DNA from: Fidelibacterota bacterium
Lineage (GTDB): Bacteria; Fidelibacterota; Marinisomatia; Marinisomatales; TCS55
NCBI GenBank assembly: GCA_002724475.1
Contig: PBOO01000074.1
Location: forward strand, 1-6,860
Length of the DNA stretch: 6,860 bases
Reading direction: 5' to 3'
The notes beneath the pieces were generated by a model that worked only from the letters and a program-made list of their open reading frames with translations, was not told the DNA's origin and did no database searches. Positions 1 through 6,786 of this stretch are shown one piece after another (positions within the stretch are counted from its first letter, which is position 1; the number at the start of each line of letters is the position of its first letter). The position numbers and the translations under genes were made by a program.

Positions 1-1
1 C

Positions 2-424
2 GATCATATTGGATTGTTTGCGCTAACCACTGGTCACGGACTAGAAAAATTAGTTAAAGAGTACGAAGAGAAGAACGATGATTATAACATTATTATGGCA
101 AAGGTGATAGCAGACAGATTGGTTGAGGCTTTTGCTGAAAGAATGCATGAGCGTGTTAGAACTGAGTTTTGGGGTTATGCTAAAAACGAAACAATGAAAA
201 ATGAAGATTTAATCAAAGAGAGATATCAAGGTATTCGTCCCGCACCCGGCTATCCCTCTTGTCCAAGTCATGAAGAAAAAGATACAATTTGGAAGATTCT
301 AGATGTTGAGAAGAACACTGGAATCACCTTAACTGAAACGCGTGCAATGTTTCCTGCTGCCTCAATCTGCGGATGGTACTTTTCTCATCCTGAATCACAA
401 TATTTTTTTGTTCGAGAGTCTTAA
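2..424 (+). CDS. metH: Cobalamin-dependent methionine synthase, C-terminal activation domain (5' partial)
   Basis: This is the last 140 residues of MetH, which moves a methyl group from methyltetrahydrofolate through cobalamin to homocysteine in the cytoplasm. Only the S-adenosylmethionine-binding reactivation domain is visible. That domain remethylates cobalamin that has been oxidised to cob(II)alamin. The frame is open from base 2, so the start lies upstream of the window. Diagnostic stretches are DDYNIIMAKVIADRL, AFAERMHERVR, the AdoMet-binding GIRPAPGYPSCP, and the closing AMFPAASICGWYFSHP, all close to the E. coli protein as I recall it. The protein stops eight residues after SHPESQ, whereas E. 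coli MetH continues for roughly 30 more residues (the DQVEDYA...ERWLAPNLGY helix region). That tail is missing here, and I see no remnant of it in the other frames. The stop codon directly abuts the next gene, suggesting co-transcription. The family identification is secure. Confidence 0.95.
   Translation, partial: DHIGLFALTTGHGLEKLVKEYEEKNDDYNIIMAKVIADRLVEAFAERMHERVRTEFWGYAKNETMKNEDLIKERYQGIRPAPGYPSCPSHEEKDTIWKILDVEKNTGITLTETRAMFPAASICGWYFSHPESQYFFVRES
414..418 (+). promoter_or_regulatory. Shine-Dalgarno-like GAGAG for the cysQ TTG start
   Basis: GAGAG lies six bases before the TTG at 425, inside the last codons of metH. It is a partial Shine-Dalgarno match at a workable distance and supports TTG 425 as the start of the next gene. 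The first ATG in that frame is at 491 and would remove the first helix of the protein. Confidence 0.4.
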
Positions 425-1207
425 TTGTCTTTTTTTGAAAAGGATTTAGCGCTGGCAAAAAATGCAGCATTAAAAGCAGGAGAAGCTGTCATGCATTATT
501 TCAAATCCTCCAACTATGAAATAAAAGATAAAGGTGTTAACAACCCAGTAACTACTGCTGATTTTGAGGCCAATAGTATTATCAAAGATATTTTAATTAA
601 TAATGATACCTCATATGGGTGGCTGTCAGAAGAGACCGTAGATTCTCAGGAGCGGATAAAAAAAGAAAACGTATGGGTTGTTGATCCAATTGATGGTACA
701 AAAGAGTTTATTGAGGGGGTCCCTCATTTTTCAATAAGCATAGGAATGGTTAGCAAGGGAGAGCCTGTTGTTGGAGTAATATATAATCCTGCAAAAAACG
801 AACTTTTTACTGCGTGCTCTGGTGGCGGATCTAAGCTAAACGGTGAACCTATCAATTGCCTTTCTAAAAATAATGAAAGAACGATTATGGTCAGTCGCTC
901 AGAAATTAAAAGAGGAATGTGGGATGCCTATAAGAAAATCTTTTTAGATATCATTCCTGTCGGCTCGGTAGCATACAAACTTGGATTGATTGCTGCAGGT
1001 AGATCAAACCTGTTCGCAACACTACAACCTAAAAATGAATGGGATGTATGTGCAGGAAATTGTATCATAAATGAAGCTGGTGGAAATCTTCTTGACTTGT
1101 ATGGTAATAAAAGATTGTACAATTCAGTTGATACAAAAATTAGTCCAGGATTAATTGCGGGGCACAGCAATTATGTCCTTCAGGCATTAGAAGTAATTAA
1201 TATCTAA
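425..1207 (+). CDS. cysQ: 3'(2'),5'-bisphosphate nucleotidase CysQ-like, inositol monophosphatase superfamily
   Basis: This 260-residue Mg-dependent, Li-sensitive-type phosphatase probably hydrolyses 3'-phosphoadenosine 5'-phosphate, the by-product of PAPS use, to AMP. Superfamily motifs appear in order: NPVTTAD (residues 40-46), the metal-ligand SEE (68-70), DPIDGTKEF (87-95) with ligands D87 and D90, and EWDVCAG (205-211) with metal ligand D207, followed by NEAGG. The GSVAYKLGLIAAGRSN and PKNEWD segments match the CysQ/PAP-phosphatase subgroup seen in alphaproteobacteria and actinobacteria better than classic inositol monophosphatase. Length is typical of the family. The start is TTG, chosen because the next ATG (491) would cut off the conserved N-terminal helix. 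It begins on the base after the metH stop and in the same frame, so translation is likely coupled. Alternatives are inositol-1-phosphatase or histidinol-phosphatase activity, which this fold also supports. Confidence 0.85.
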   Translation: MSFFEKDLALAKNAALKAGEAVMHYFKSSNYEIKDKGVNNPVTTADFEANSIIKDILINNDTSYGWLSEETVDSQERIKKENVWVVDPIDGTKEFIEGVPHFSISIGMVSKGEPVVGVIYNPAKNELFTACSGGGSKLNGEPINCLSKNNERTIMVSRSEIKRGMWDAYKKIFLDIIPVGSVAYKLGLIAAGRSNLFATLQPKNEWDVCAGNCIINEAGGNLLDLYGNKRLYNSVDTKISPGLIAGHSNYVLQALEVINI

Positions 1208-1217
1208 TCCATTTGTT

Positions 1218-1239
1218 TTGACACTATTATTATTATAAT
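1218..1239 (+). promoter_or_regulatory. Possible sigma70-type promoter upstream of thyX
   Basis: The 70 bp gap before thyX holds a perfect TTGACA (1218-1223) and a perfect TATAAT (1234-1239), but they are only 10 bp apart, too close to act together as a normal -35/-10 pair. The TATAAT alone would start transcription near 1246 and give a leader of about 30 bases. The sequence between the boxes is a short TAT/ATT run. In DNA this AT-rich a chance TATAAT is common, so support is modest. The gap also contains no visible terminator hairpin for cysQ. Confidence 0.3.
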
Positions 1240-1277
1240 CTTTGTATCTATTTAAAAGAAATAATTGAGCATATTTA

Positions 1278-2243
1278 ATGAATGAACTACCAAAAGATGC
1301 AATAAAATGCCTTGATAAAGGATTTGTTAGATTGGTCGACTCAATGGGTGGTGATGATGCAATTGTACAGTCTGCAAGAGTAAGTTATGGTAAAGGGACC
1401 AGCAAGGTTTCTCAAGACCGTGGTCTCATTAGGTATTTAATGCGTCATCGACACACAACTCCTTTTGAAATGGTTGAGTTTAAATTCCATTGCAAGATGC
1501 CGATTTTTGTGGCAAGACAATGGGTGAGGCATCGAACTGCAAATATTAATGAATATTCTCTTAGATATTCTGAAGCACGAGATGAATTTTATTATCCAGA
1601 TCCAGACAATATTGAGTTTCAAAGTGCTCTCAATAAACAAGGGAGAATGGGGGAGGTTGACTCTGAGCTTAAACAGAAAGTTCAAAGATATTTCAAAGAA
1701 ATTTCTGAGCGTAGTTTTGAAATTTATAGTGAACTAAATGAAGCAGGCGTTGCCCGCGAGTTGGCTCGCGCCGTTCTTCCAGTAAACCTCTATACAGAGT
1801 GGTATTGGAAAAACGACCTACACAACTTATTGCATTTTATTGGACTCCGTTCAGATGGACACGCGCAGTACGAAATTAGAGTATTTTCCGATGCTATGGC
1901 ATCCTTTGTTAAAGAGGTGGCCCCATTTGCTTGGGAAGCTTATCAAGATTATGTTGTAAAGGGTATGCGATTTTCTAAAATTGAACAAAACCTTTTGGAA
2001 AGAAAGCTTCCTGATAGAGTAATCGACGATATCCAGGAAGATGTAGCTTATCAGTTAACAGCTTCATTGCATGCCAATAAACCCCGCTCTGATGAAGATT
2101 TATTTCCACTCTACAAAGACCAAGGAGGATCAGATAGTCTTGATGATTTTAATTTGAAGTGGTCTTCAGGTGAAATTGATACGGGCAACGTTAGAGAGTT
2201 GCGCGAATTCAAATCAAAAATCGAGACGCTTAGGCAGTCTTAA
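1278..2243 (+). CDS. thyX: FAD-dependent thymidylate synthase ThyX with C-terminal extension
   Basis: ThyX makes dTMP from dUMP using methylenetetrahydrofolate as carbon donor and NADPH plus FAD as reductant, unrelated to ThyA. The signature RHRx7S motif is intact as RHRTANINEYS at residues 84-94. Other conserved parts are RHRHTTPFEM (56-65), which includes the FAD-contact histidine region, ELARAVLP (161-168), and LHNLLHFIGLR (181-191), which carries the dUMP-binding arginine. The ThyX core ends around residue 240. The protein then runs on to 321 residues, against about 220-300 for most of the family. This tail of about 80 residues is charged and Asp/Glu/Ser-rich, and I recognise no domain in it. 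The ATG at 1278 has a weak GAG eight bases upstream. The gene is separated from cysQ by 70 bp and may have its own promoter. thyX implies the genome may lack thyA, but that cannot be seen here. Confidence 0.95.
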   Translation: MNELPKDAIKCLDKGFVRLVDSMGGDDAIVQSARVSYGKGTSKVSQDRGLIRYLMRHRHTTPFEMVEFKFHCKMPIFVARQWVRHRTANINEYSLRYSEARDEFYYPDPDNIEFQSALNKQGRMGEVDSELKQKVQRYFKEISERSFEIYSELNEAGVARELARAVLPVNLYTEWYWKNDLHNLLHFIGLRSDGHAQYEIRVFSDAMASFVKEVAPFAWEAYQDYVVKGMRFSKIEQNLLERKLPDRVIDDIQEDVAYQLTASLHANKPRSDEDLFPLYKDQGGSDSLDDFNLKWSSGEIDTGNVRELREFKSKIETLRQS

Positions 2244-2284
2244 CCAAAATGTCTTTGTCTGTATTAAGCATTTGAATTTTTTCT

Positions 2285-4492
2285 ATGTTTAACAGAGCTG
2301 AAATAATCGATTCCAACTTTTTAGCATTCGTAAATGATGGAAAATTTCCGAAAGCAAAAACAACCACTGATCATCAAAATCTAAAAATAAATCAAAGCGA
2401 TTTACTTTCAATTTTTGAGACCCAAGTTCTTAGCAGACATATGGATCTTAAAGCAAGATTGCTAAAAGAAGAGGGTAAATGTTTTTATACAATAGGCAGC
2501 TCTGGGCATGAAGGAAATGCTGTCTTTGGTAAAGTTTTTTCAAAAGAAGATATTGCCTTTCTCCACTATAGAAGTACACCGTTCTTCATTCAGAGATCAA
2601 TGAAGGTGCCAGGATCCACACCTATTTATGACACAGCTTTATCATTTGTCGCTTCATCAGATGACCCAATTAGCGGAGGAAGGCATAAGGTAATAGGGAG
2701 TAAAATACTCAATATACCTCCGCAAACCAGCACAATTGCCAGTCATCTACCTAAAGCAGTAGGAACTGCAGTGTCTATCGATAGAGCAAAGGATCTTTCA
2801 ATAAAAGAAAGATCGCTAAAAGATGGAAGTATTGTATTATGCAGTTTTGGCGATGCGAGCACCAATCATGCGACGGCAATGAGTGCCTTTAATACAGCAA
2901 GTTTAATTCATCATAACGGTGGCCATGTTCCAATAGTTTTCATTTGCGAAGATAATGGTATTGGTATTTCAGTGCCAACAGAGCAAAGCTGGATTGAAAA
3001 AAATTTTTCTAAAAGACCTGGATTCAAATATATTAAAACTGACGGTTTAAACATTGTTGATTTATTTCAAAAATCAATACAGGCAAAAGATTTTTGTAAA
3101 ATAAACAGACAGCCCGTATTTCTTCATATGAAAACGGTTCGTCTTATGGGTCACGCTGGTTCGGATATTGAGGTTGGATATAAATCTCTCAATGAAATTG
3201 AATCTACAGAATTCAATGATCCTTTACTGCATACAGCAAGAATAATGATTGATAATAAACTCTTAGATAAAGACGATATAGTTCGTATGTATGAGAATAG
3301 TCGTGACAGAGTTTCTCAAGTTTTTGATCAAGCTTCAACCCGCCCAAAGCTACTTAAAAGCAGGGAAATAATGAGCTCAATCTCATCATACAGTGATAAA
3401 ATGAAATCTCCAGCTCTGCCATCTGAGGGCGAAAGAAAGAAGGTGTTTGAAAAAGAATACCTAAGATTGGATCATAAGAATCACATGGCTGGATTATTAA
3501 ATTATGCACTGACTGACGCTCTTCTTCGTTATTCAAATACAGTAGTATTCGGAGAAGATGTTGGTAAAAAAGGAGGCGTATATCATGTTACTGCAGATTT
3601 ACAAAAACAATTTGGATCGCGAAGGGTCTTTGATAGTCCGCTTGATGAGACTTCAATAATTGGTTTTGCAACAGGTTTTAGCCATAATGGATTTGTTGCA
3701 ATTCCAGAAATTCAGTTTCTAGCATATTTTCATAATGCCGAGGATCAGCTTAGAGGAGAGGCTGCCACTCTTCAATTCTTTTCAAGCGGACAATTTACCA
3801 ATCCAATGGTACTTAGAATAGCTGGACTTGCTTATCAAAAAGGGTTTGGCGGTCATTTTCATAATGATAATTCTCTCGCCATTTTTAGAGATATCCCAGG
3901 CTTAGTTCTTGGTGTGCCATCCAATGGTTCTGCAGCGGTAAAAATGTTTAGACACGCTGTAAAAATAGCTTATGAAAAAAAGAGAATAGTCGTATTTATT
4001 GAACCTATTGCTTTATACATGACAAAAGATCTTTATAAAAAAGATGATACGCAGTGGAGCTTTAACTACCCAGCGCTTTCCGAAGAAATTCCCTTAGGTG
4101 ATACAATAAAGTATGGCAAAAGCAAAACTTTAACTATTATTAGTTATGCGAATGGACTTTATCTATCTCTTCAAGCGAAAAAAGAGATTGAAAAAAAGAT
4201 TAAAGAACCAATCCAAGTAATTGACTTATGTTGGCTTTCAGATATAGATATTAGCGGTCTTTTAAAGCAAATAGGAAGATGTTCATCAGTTTTAATCGTT
4301 GATGAATGTCGAAGATCTGGATGCTATGGCGAAGGTTTGATGGTTGATCTTTTGAGAGAGAATACAACAGGTTTAAAAGTAGATCTGCATACAGCTGAAA
4401 ACAGTTTTATACCACTTGGTGAGGGCGCAACATCCACATTACCAAGTAAAAGCTCCATTAAAAAAGCGGCATACGAGTTGCTTGGTGTCTAA
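2285..4492 (+). CDS. Fused alpha/beta E1 component of a 2-oxoacid (branched-chain type) dehydrogenase, thiamine-diphosphate dependent
   Basis: A single 735-residue chain carries both E1 halves, which most bacteria encode separately. Residues 45 to about 350 are the alpha part. The thiamine-diphosphate motif starts at SFGDAS (187-192) and ends at EDNGIGIS (222-229). The usual GDG is GDA here, as in other fused E1 proteins I recall. The loop RLMGHAGSD (286-294) corresponds to the alpha-subunit RxGHHSTSD loop. Residues about 400-735 are the beta part: GEDVG (423-427), GGHFHNDNS (522-530), and a transketolase C-terminal domain from about 605. The enzyme decarboxylates a 2-oxoacid and passes the acyl group to the lipoyl arm of an E2, giving branched-chain or related acyl-CoA. 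Substrate is not readable from sequence; branched-chain 2-oxoacids are most likely and 2-oxoadipate is possible given gcdH nearby. No E2 or E3 gene is in the window. No Shine-Dalgarno site precedes ATG 2285. The following gene overlaps its end. Confidence 0.9.
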   Translation: MFNRAEIIDSNFLAFVNDGKFPKAKTTTDHQNLKINQSDLLSIFETQVLSRHMDLKARLLKEEGKCFYTIGSSGHEGNAVFGKVFSKEDIAFLHYRSTPFFIQRSMKVPGSTPIYDTALSFVASSDDPISGGRHKVIGSKILNIPPQTSTIASHLPKAVGTAVSIDRAKDLSIKERSLKDGSIVLCSFGDASTNHATAMSAFNTASLIHHNGGHVPIVFICEDNGIGISVPTEQSWIEKNFSKRPGFKYIKTDGLNIVDLFQKSIQAKDFCKINRQPVFLHMKTVRLMGHAGSDIEVGYKSLNEIESTEFNDPLLHTARIMIDNKLLDKDDIVRMYENSRDRVSQVFDQASTRPKLLKSREIMSSISSYSDKMKSPALPSEGERKKVFEKEYLRLDHKNHMAGLLNYALTDALLRYSNTVVFGEDVGKKGGVYHVTADLQKQFGSRRVFDSPLDETSIIGFATGFSHNGFVAIPEIQFLAYFHNAEDQLRGEAATLQFFSSGQFTNPMVLRIAGLAYQKGFGGHFHNDNSLAIFRDIPGLVLGVPSNGSAAVKMFRHAVKIAYEKKRIVVFIEPIALYMTKDLYKKDDTQWSFNYPALSEEIPLGDTIKYGKSKTLTIISYANGLYLSLQAKKEIEKKIKEPIQVIDLCWLSDIDISGLLKQIGRCSSVLIVDECRRSGCYGEGLMVDLLRENTTGLKVDLHTAENSFIPLGEGATSTLPSKSSIKKAAYELLGV

Positions 4493-5504
4493 AGAAAAAA
4501 TAGTTGTAATCTGCCCAGGGAGAGGGTCTTACTCTCGAGATACCAGCGGCTATTTAAACATGCATTTATCAGCGGATTCCAAAAGCTTCATTGACCAAAT
4601 AGAAGCATATAGAAATAAAGAAAATTTATTAGGACCATTGGAACTGGACTCAATTCCATTTAAATCAAGCCTGCACATGAAAGGGGAAAATGCATCAACT
4701 CTAATCTACGCTTGTAGTCTGAACGATTTTTTAACTATTAACCAAAAAAAATATGAAATTGTTGGTATTACAGGCAATTCAATGGGTTGGTATTCTGCAT
4801 TAGCACTAGGAGGGTCACTTCAAGATCGGAATGCGTATGAATTGATTAACACTATGGGATCAATGATGAAAAATAAGATTGTTGGAGGCCAACTAATTTA
4901 TCCTATAGTTGATAATGAATGGCATATTGATAAAAAAATAAAAAATCAAACACTTCAAAAGATTAAAAACGCTGATGCCTATGTATCAATTTTTTTGGGT
5001 GGATACATCGTTATAGGTGGCGAACAAAAAGCATTGGATAAGCTTAAGAAAGAATTACCGCCAATCGATGACTATCCTTTTCAAATACCTTATCATGGCG
5101 CTTTTCATACTCCTCTTTTAAACTCAATTTCAGAAGATTCATTCTTAAAAATACCAAAATCTCATTTCAAAAAGCCCTCCTTTCCTTTGATTGATGGAAG
5201 AGGAAAAATTTGGACAGAGTTCAGCGCTAATACCGATGAGCTCTATGATTATACATTGGGTATTCAGGTGACAAGTTCCTACGATTTCACAAGATCAATA
5301 ACGGTTGCTATTAAAGAATTTTGTCCAGATAGATTAGTTGTTCTTGGTCCTGGCAATACTCTTGGAGGGGTGGTTGGACAAATACTAATTCAAAATTCTT
5401 GGAACAATATCACTTCTAAACATGTATTTCAAATGAGTCAAGAAAAAGACCCTTTTTTGATCTCAATGTCTCTTGCTGGACAAAGAGAGATTGTTTCAGA
5501 TTAA
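4485..5504 (+). CDS. FabD-like acyl carrier protein acyltransferase homologue with altered substrate pocket
   Basis: About 339 residues with the malonyltransferase fold, but divergent. The nucleophile elbow GNSMG (Ser about residue 99; codon at 4779-4781) matches FabD GHSLG, and AFHTPL (His about 208) matches the catalytic-histidine region. A glutamine near the C-terminal part (LGIQVTSSYDF) aligns with E. coli Gln250. Two other key positions differ. The oxyanion-loop GQGSQ reads GRGSY near the N-terminus. The arginine that holds the malonyl carboxylate in E. coli FabD (RGKFMQ, Arg117) is replaced by methionine (MGSMMK, about residue 124, codon 4854-4856). These alignments are by eye. The start is taken as GTG 4485, giving MSKEKIVVICPGRG directly before the fold's first strand and an 8 bp overlap with E1. 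TTG 4482 is possible. TTG 4416 would add an unlikely 23-residue leader. It may transfer a non-malonyl acyl group, act on another carrier, or have lost activity. Confidence 0.75.
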   Translation: MSKEKIVVICPGRGSYSRDTSGYLNMHLSADSKSFIDQIEAYRNKENLLGPLELDSIPFKSSLHMKGENASTLIYACSLNDFLTINQKKYEIVGITGNSMGWYSALALGGSLQDRNAYELINTMGSMMKNKIVGGQLIYPIVDNEWHIDKKIKNQTLQKIKNADAYVSIFLGGYIVIGGEQKALDKLKKELPPIDDYPFQIPYHGAFHTPLLNSISEDSFLKIPKSHFKKPSFPLIDGRGKIWTEFSANTDELYDYTLGIQVTSSYDFTRSITVAIKEFCPDRLVVLGPGNTLGGVVGQILIQNSWNNITSKHVFQMSQEKDPFLISMSLAGQREIVSD

Positions 5505-5523
5505 TTGGTAAAAGAGTGTAATT

Positions 5524-5529
5524 TATAAT
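5524..5529 (+). promoter_or_regulatory. Candidate -10 box (TATAAT) just upstream of gcdH
   Basis: A perfect TATAAT lies 17 bases before the gcdH ATG, in the 42 bp gap after the acyltransferase gene. Only a poor -35 (TTAATT, 5501-5506) sits 17 bp upstream of it. If used, the transcript would have a leader of only about 10 bases, which fits the lack of a Shine-Dalgarno site. Chance occurrence in AT-rich DNA is a real alternative. Confidence 0.22.
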
Positions 5530-5546
5530 TCTTAAAATATGATTTT

Positions 5547-6719
5547 ATGAAAAATTTAGGTCCTGATTTTTACAACATAACAGATCTTCTTTCAGACGAA
5601 GAGCTCCTTATACAACAAACTGCGTATGAATTTGTTCAGTCTGAATTTATGCCTATCATTAACGATCACTATGAAAAGGGTACTTTTCCAACTGAGTTAG
5701 CTTTAAAATTAGGTGAGCTTGGTTTTTTTGGATCTTCTCTTCCACAATCTTCTGGAGGAGCAGAAGTTAGTAATGTTGCTTACGGTTTAATCCTTCATGA
5801 GTTGGAGCGTGGAGATTCTGGTTTAAGATCGTTTGCCAGTGTTCAGGGCTCATTGGTAATGTACCCTATTCACGCATTCGGTTCTGATAGTCAAAAAGAA
5901 AGATGGTTAAGTGAATTAGGGGCTGGTAAGAAAATAGGGTGCTTTGGATTGACTGAGCCTAATTTCGGATCAAATCCTGGCGGAATGGTAACCACGTGTA
6001 AAAAAGATGGCGATGATTGGATTATCAATGGAAATAAAATGTGGATTACCAATGGATCTGTTGCAGACGTTGCTTTGGTATGGGCTAAGGATGAAGATAA
6101 CATCATCAGAGGCTTTTTAATTGAAAAGGGCACTAAAGGATTTACATCAAGCGACCTTCATGGGAAATTTAGTTTAAGAGCGTCCATTACCTCTGAGCTT
6201 TCTATGTCAGACGTGAGAGTGCCTGACTCTTCAAGGCTTCCAAACATTGAAGGCCTTAAAGGACCTCTTAGTTGCTTGACTCAAGCCCGATATGGAATTG
6301 CCTGGGGAATGGTTGGAGCTGCGGTGGATTGTTATAACACTGCCCTTAATTATTCTAAAGAAAGAAAACAGTTCTCTAAACCAATTGCTGCCTATCAACT
6401 TACTCAGCAGAAAATCGCAGAGATGGTTACCAAAATCACTGAATCACAACTACTTGTATATAGGCTCGGCAGGCTTAAAGATGAAAATAAGATGACATTC
6501 CAACAAGTTTCATTGGCCAAGCGAAACAATTGTTTAATGGCTAGAGATATTTCTAAAACAGCGAGAGAAATGCTTGGAGGAAATGGAATAACTATCGACT
6601 ACTCACCAATAAGACATATGGCTAATATTGAGTCAGTCTTTACTTATGAAGGTACGCATGAAATGCACACCCTGATCATTGGAGAGCATGAGACTGGTAT
6701 TCCAGCTTACGACTCATAG
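5547..6719 (+). CDS. gcdH: Glutaryl-CoA dehydrogenase, decarboxylating (acyl-CoA dehydrogenase family)
   Basis: A 390-residue flavoprotein that oxidises and decarboxylates glutaryl-CoA to crotonyl-CoA and CO2, passing electrons to electron-transfer flavoprotein. It belongs to lysine, tryptophan or aromatic-acid breakdown. Features that separate it from ordinary acyl-CoA dehydrogenases are present: ELERGDSGLRSFASVQ (residues 85-100), holding the equivalents of human Glu87 and Arg94, which contact the substrate carboxylate; FGLTEPNFGSNPG (133-145); GKFSLRAS (206-213); QARYGIAWG (246-254); KRNNC (325-329); and TYEGTHEMH (366-374) with catalytic base Glu368. Length and order are typical and the match is full length. 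The start ATG 5547 lacks a Shine-Dalgarno site, as E1 does. It follows the acyltransferase homologue by 42 bp and may be the last gene of the E1 operon. A transcribing neighbour appears to converge from the right. Confidence 0.93.
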   Translation: MKNLGPDFYNITDLLSDEELLIQQTAYEFVQSEFMPIINDHYEKGTFPTELALKLGELGFFGSSLPQSSGGAEVSNVAYGLILHELERGDSGLRSFASVQGSLVMYPIHAFGSDSQKERWLSELGAGKKIGCFGLTEPNFGSNPGGMVTTCKKDGDDWIINGNKMWITNGSVADVALVWAKDEDNIIRGFLIEKGTKGFTSSDLHGKFSLRASITSELSMSDVRVPDSSRLPNIEGLKGPLSCLTQARYGIAWGMVGAAVDCYNTALNYSKERKQFSKPIAAYQLTQQKIAEMVTKITESQLLVYRLGRLKDENKMTFQQVSLAKRNNCLMARDISKTAREMLGGNGITIDYSPIRHMANIESVFTYEGTHEMHTLIIGEHETGIPAYDS

Positions 6720-6786
6720 TCATCCCTCTAAGCCTCTCAGCGTATTTTTCAAGCTAGATTAAATTAATTCATTTCTGAAGCGAAAA

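Noticed and set aside
928..1170. Minus-strand open frame inside cysQ
   Set aside because: Entirely antisense to a strongly supported gene; no recognisable protein.
1437..1685. Minus-strand open frame inside thyX
   Set aside because: Antisense shadow of a strongly supported gene.
1549..1737. 62-residue + strand open frame inside thyX
   Set aside because: Overlaps the conserved ThyX core in another frame, with no protein-like features; a shadow.
4416..4484. Upstream TTG start (4416) for the acyltransferase homologue, giving a 362-residue protein
   Set aside because: The extra 23 residues are basic and look like E1 coding sequence read out of frame; the family fold starts at the residues after GTG 4485.
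6292..6495. 67-residue + strand open frame inside gcdH
   Set aside because: Alternative-frame shadow within a conserved acyl-CoA dehydrogenase region.
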